Assembly (NCBI RefSeq): GCF_050436995.1
Contig: NC_134776.1
Span: 19,323,001-19,387,000, forward strand
Length of the DNA: 64,000 nt
Direction: 5' to 3'
Source: Anticarsia gemmatalis
Lineage: Eukaryota; Arthropoda; Insecta; Lepidoptera; Erebidae
In this document: piece by piece, positions 60,236-64,000 of the stretch
Numbering within the stretch: position 1 is the stretch's first letter
Layout of the letters: every line of letters begins with the position of its first letter
Program-made: the position numbers and the translations under genes
Notes under the pieces: generated by a model
Database searches by the model: none
The model's input: only the letters and a program-made list of their open reading frames with translations
What the model was told of the DNA's origin: nothing

Positions 60236-60557
60236 AGCAAATATAAAATGTATTTTGGAATTTGTACAACGCTATTGTTTTCTGTTTTGATTTGATGTCC
60301 ATCAATGTACCGGCTATCGGTTTATTTTTACAATGAAACTTCAAAAGCCATTTGAAGAATGATAAGCTGTACAAAGAGTTCAGCTATTAAAGACATATTT
60401 TTTTAGTACCTTAGAGGAAGTATAAACTGATGCAGTGTATCTCCACACTCCGTATATTGAAGTAGTTACGTTAAAGATGTTTTACAATAATTTCATATCA
60501 CCCTGTACAAAACAGAATCAAACATAGCAGAAAGATTATACCGGTCGTGTCCTAGAT
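60236..60557. other. Unassigned AT-rich DNA
   Basis: Nothing supported. Confidence 0.4.
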
Positions 60558-60680
60558 TAATGCCCGGTTTCTGAGTACACTTAACAGTAGTTTATCTATT
60601 CAATAGCGTTCTTTTTATGTGAGTTTTTACGCTATTGAATATATAAACTACCGCTAAATGTATTCAGAAACCGGTGGTAA
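60558..60680. mobile_element. Hairpin MITE, copy 2
   Basis: 45-base arms (60,564-60,608 and 60,630-60,674), beginning ccggtttctgagtacac and ending caatagcg, pair with five mismatches. The loop differs completely from that of copy 1 at 23,985-24,108, while the arms agree closely. The outer edges (attaatgc / ggtaag) hint at a TTA-type target. Confidence 0.8.
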
Positions 60681-62690
60681 GTCGATCAAGTGATTTATCT
60701 TTCTCTATAAAACCAATGATAGCAAATCGTCCACAAATCTCAGACTATCACCAATCTTCAAGATTTTCCCAATGTAATTTTCATACAAACTTTTTTATTT
60801 TATAAAAAGATCCTAAGCAATATATTCTGCTATCTGTACAAGGAGATACGCGCATCAACCGGCACGCGCGCTCTCGAAAATATGTTATTCGCGTATCCCA
60901 ATTAAAATCATAATTAACTTGGAATTAAAGCAAGCGCTAATCCAATTATAGCTTGTTTTACTAACTGTACTCGCAAACGCATATCATTCGGATTGTGGAA
61001 TGTTAGCTGAATTACACTATAGCATGTATTTATTATGTACTATGTGTATATAAGAGTATATCCCGGCTGGGGAATTTTGTTGATGCTTATTTATTTTAGC
61101 GCCTGTAGTATAAAAAGTAAAAGATAACATTTTGTATTTTATTTCATTCTTAAAGACGTCAGTGACATGAAAAACAGTAAAAAAATATAATTAAGACTTT
61201 CATCCCTTAGAAAATGCGATAAAATTGTTTCGAAACCCGGAGCAGATTAACTGTAGGCTGTGTACTCAATATAATATTCGAATAAATAATTGTTTGTAAT
61301 AAACAAATTGTAAAATAAAAATAAAATAAAGGAGATTTAACTACTTCATATGTATATTTTTGTGTGTGTTTATTTAATAAACGTTTTTAATTTTAATTTC
61401 ATTGGAAACTTTAAAGTGTAGTTCAGTTATAGCCATAAACCAAGTCCTTAACAAAATCAAACACCATCCGTTTATTTCTACATTTTCACAAACACTTGTC
61501 GTTACAAAGTTTGGTCAATTCTTTTGTTCCCCTAGTTGGTAAACAAGGGGTGAAAGCCGGAACATTTACCGTTACTGGCCGGATAGTGACCGGACGATGT
61601 CACGTGGCCACACCACAGCCCTAGCAAATTGTTTCAAACCACTTTTATACCTTCACAACGATCCTTCGAGCGTATCTTTTTATATTTCTCTAATAAGGTC
61701 AAATTCTTTTTGTTAATATTTAATTATGTATTTCTGTAAATTGACTTTTTGTTTTTTTTTTTTGCTTTAATACTTAATGAAGGGTTTTAAGTAGACTGTT
61801 TCGTTCGTTTAGAATGCGTGTTGAATGCACGGTTTACTATTTTCAATTACATTATGTTTTTTAAATTGATACATAGAAAACTTCAATAAACCGAAGATGG
61901 AGAGCTAGCAATAACTGACGGCTAATAAACAACGGCGTACGGCTTTTTTTTAGTCAAGCACTAGTTAAGGGTCAACCAAGTTATATGCAATGATACTGGT
62001 AATTGGTAGTGTCAGAGATTTAAAGCAATAAATTAAATTAAGCTATATATATTTTTTCATATACCTAAACACAAGTTCAATTCGGGTTCAAAATATTATT
62101 TTATATACGAAGAATTTGAAATAGTCACAAAGTATTGGCCGTTTCGATAAACTGATTGCTCGTTAGAAATAACTGCTAAAACTTAAGGCTTGCTTTTCTT
62201 AATAGCCAATATACTACACTGATGATTTACAGTATACAGTATCGACAAAAACAAACAAAATACAAAACAGGGACATAAATTGTAAAGTTAACCTTACAGA
62301 TCTGACGAGATTTACAAATTGTTATACTATTATGATGTAAAATATTTGTCTGTAAACACAATAATTGTACATGACAGTCGTATTTATTACATAAACGATC
62401 AAGATTCCGCTACACGTGCCCTGCGGTTCGTCCCGGTCCCTCATCATTGAACGATCGCTTTTCTCAGACAGCCTCGTCATATTGTCCTTTCAATATAATC
62501 TATTAATAAAGTTATAATTAATTTCTTAATAAACTGTAGGTTGTTCTAAGAACCCGTTGATTTTAGTATACTGATATCGTAAATAATTTCCACTAACGAT
62601 CAGTTTACGGAAACTAGCGGCCATATTCTGGTGGTTGTTGTTACTAATAATGACAACCGAAATAAAAACGGTGCACATTGCACGTGTTTT
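60681..62690. other. Unassigned AT-rich DNA
   Basis: Short GC-richer text at 61,555-61,620 (cactggccggatagtgaccg-like, with a cacgtggccac string shared with 18,983-18,993 and, inverted, 5,730-5,739). No gene supported. Confidence 0.4.
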
Positions 62691-62850
62691 TATTTTCTTA
62701 CACATTTTTGAAATTTTTCGAGACGGATTTGGAGATAAGAATCATATTGTTAACGTTTATTAATACAATGCTTTTTCTCATACATTTTTGCAATTTTTCA
62801 ACACAGATTTTGGAGATAAGAATCATATTGTTAACGCTTACTTATACAAT
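62691..62850 (+). repeat. Tandem duplication, two units of about 80 bp
   Basis: Unit 1 (62,691-62,770) and unit 2 (62,771-62,850) share acatttttg, aatttttc and ggagataagaatcatattgt followed by taacg. The spacing across the best-matching block is 81 bases, so a plus-strand frame (62,678-62,869) repeats LEIRIILLT in register. I see no sign that the frame is a gene. Confidence 0.85.
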
Positions 62851-62869
62851 TATTTTGACTTATCTTTAG

Positions 62870-64000
62870 CGAGTCTATTAGATGTCGAGAATTGAACCCG
62901 TGCTTACAGTTTATATAGGTACCTATATAAAAATGTGTTCACTGAAAGATAGTCACCACGCATCTAACACTACCCACCCACATGTAAACTGAGCTCACCT
63001 CATACACGATTTAATAGTAGTTTTAGGTCTGATTGCAGTTCGAATCCACTTTGTTACATTTTGTTTAAGTCCCCACGATAAAAGGCATAATTTACTTTAC
63101 AGAAGACTGCATAATGCTATGAAAGACAAGTTGACAAGCGACTTGTAATACACAAGACTGACACAATCCAATTTCCGATCTATTTGTAGTAAACTGGAAG
63201 CAGTACAACAAAGCATGACAACTTGAATGCCTTACAATTTGCTCTATGGACAGAGACGTCTAATTTTAATGCCACTCGTACAGGCTATAGCAAAAATATG
63301 CATACACTGTCGCATTTTCAACCACATTTATACCATAGTAAATCAAATTATTAAGTCGGGGAAAAAGTCTTTTCGCATTATAGTATGTATGAACTTGTAA
63401 TAAAATCTCATTGGCTTCAAGAATCGCAAATGAGTACACGGTTCATTAGGTTTATTTCAGTGAGCTCTTAGCTATTAGATGACAGAGAGTTTTGAGCTAC
63501 GAGGATAATCTCAGGTGTTTCAAGTGATCATAAACTGTTACATTTATCAAATTGAACAATAATCCTCAAACTTTGAAACTGTCCTTCATTTCCACAAAAA
63601 AACGAAATGACTTTCCGAATAACCTTATTTAACTGTATAATTATTATTTCAGCAATAATTCTGCAGTCACTGTTTATTTATTGTTTTCCAAAAGCAACAA
63701 ATATTTAGAAAACTATCTAATTACTATTAAATTATAATTTTAAGCAGTAAGAAAATGTACTAAACGCATGTGAATTATTTCTTAATTCAATGGTAAATAA
63801 CAGTTACCTGTTTTAGAAATGCTTCGGTAACTGCGTGAGCGCTATTCTATTTTCTGATCTTGCAATTGGGTTTTGCTGTCGAGTCTCTCCTGGCTAAACA
63901 GATCGCAGAAATTGGCAAATTGCTTGGAGAGAACTGGCCTAATTACCAAGAGTATTTTGACTAGTATTCGGAGAGTAGTAACGGTTAACAAAATGTCTTT
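62870..64000. other. Unassigned AT-rich DNA
   Basis: A possible inverted SINE-head relic at 62,885-62,910 (gtcgagaattgaacccgtgc). Nothing else supported up to the window end. Confidence 0.4.

Noticed and set aside
60099..60374. 91-codon minus-strand frame
   Set aside because: Its C-terminal part is the GC island and its N-terminal part is AT-rich DNA. No coherent coding bias runs across it.

Overview
This window reads as nuclear DNA from a moth or butterfly (Lepidoptera). It is AT-rich, has no dense protein-coding blocks, no operons and no bacterial signals. It is full of short interspersed elements that I recognise as lepidopteran: tRNA-derived SINE heads with A and B boxes, 'cccagcagtgggacagta' tails, Helitron-like elements starting TCtatactaatattata and ending in a hairpin plus CTAG, LINE tails ending in (atgt)n, and a hairpin MITE. 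Family identities come from memory and were not searched. A noctuoid moth is possible, but I cannot fix the species.

Layout. 1-5.7 kb: AT-rich DNA with SINE copies, two of them in tandem at 2.16-2.55 kb. 5.7-9 kb: T/G-rich stretches with three weak first-exon or promoter candidates. 9-12.5 kb: repeats, including a complete SINE with a 12-bp target duplication (10,247-10,644). 12.5-19 kb: mostly unassigned, with CpG-richer DNA at 14.2-15.5 kb. 19.15-19.27 kb: a compact promoter-like island (CACGTG palindrome, YY1-type and ETS-type motifs). 20-25 kb: SINEs, a MITE and a GC-rich open frame at 22.35-22.5 kb. 26.6-28.1 kb: several loosely spaced open frames, one ending exactly at a strong splice donor, then a SINE. 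28-36 kb: sparse. 36-45 kb: a Myb-core cluster, a local duplication and a dense set of Helitron-like elements. 45-50 kb: very AT-rich, with a perfect 32-bp hairpin at 47.8 kb. 50.7-52.9 kb: several CpG-rich islands and the best protein-coding evidence, a 162-bp candidate exon (52,482-52,643, minus strand preferred). 53-64 kb: AT-rich, with a CTCF-like motif at 57.75 kb, a CpG island at 60.1 kb, a second MITE copy and a small tandem duplication at 62.7 kb.

The simplest reading is large intron and/or intergenic DNA around one or a few genes whose other exons lie outside or cannot be recognised by eye. No complete gene can be assembled and no gene is named. I found no CRISPR array, phage, virus-like coding region or other compact multigene system. 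Most of the window's structure is mobile-element history plus a few candidate regulatory islands.
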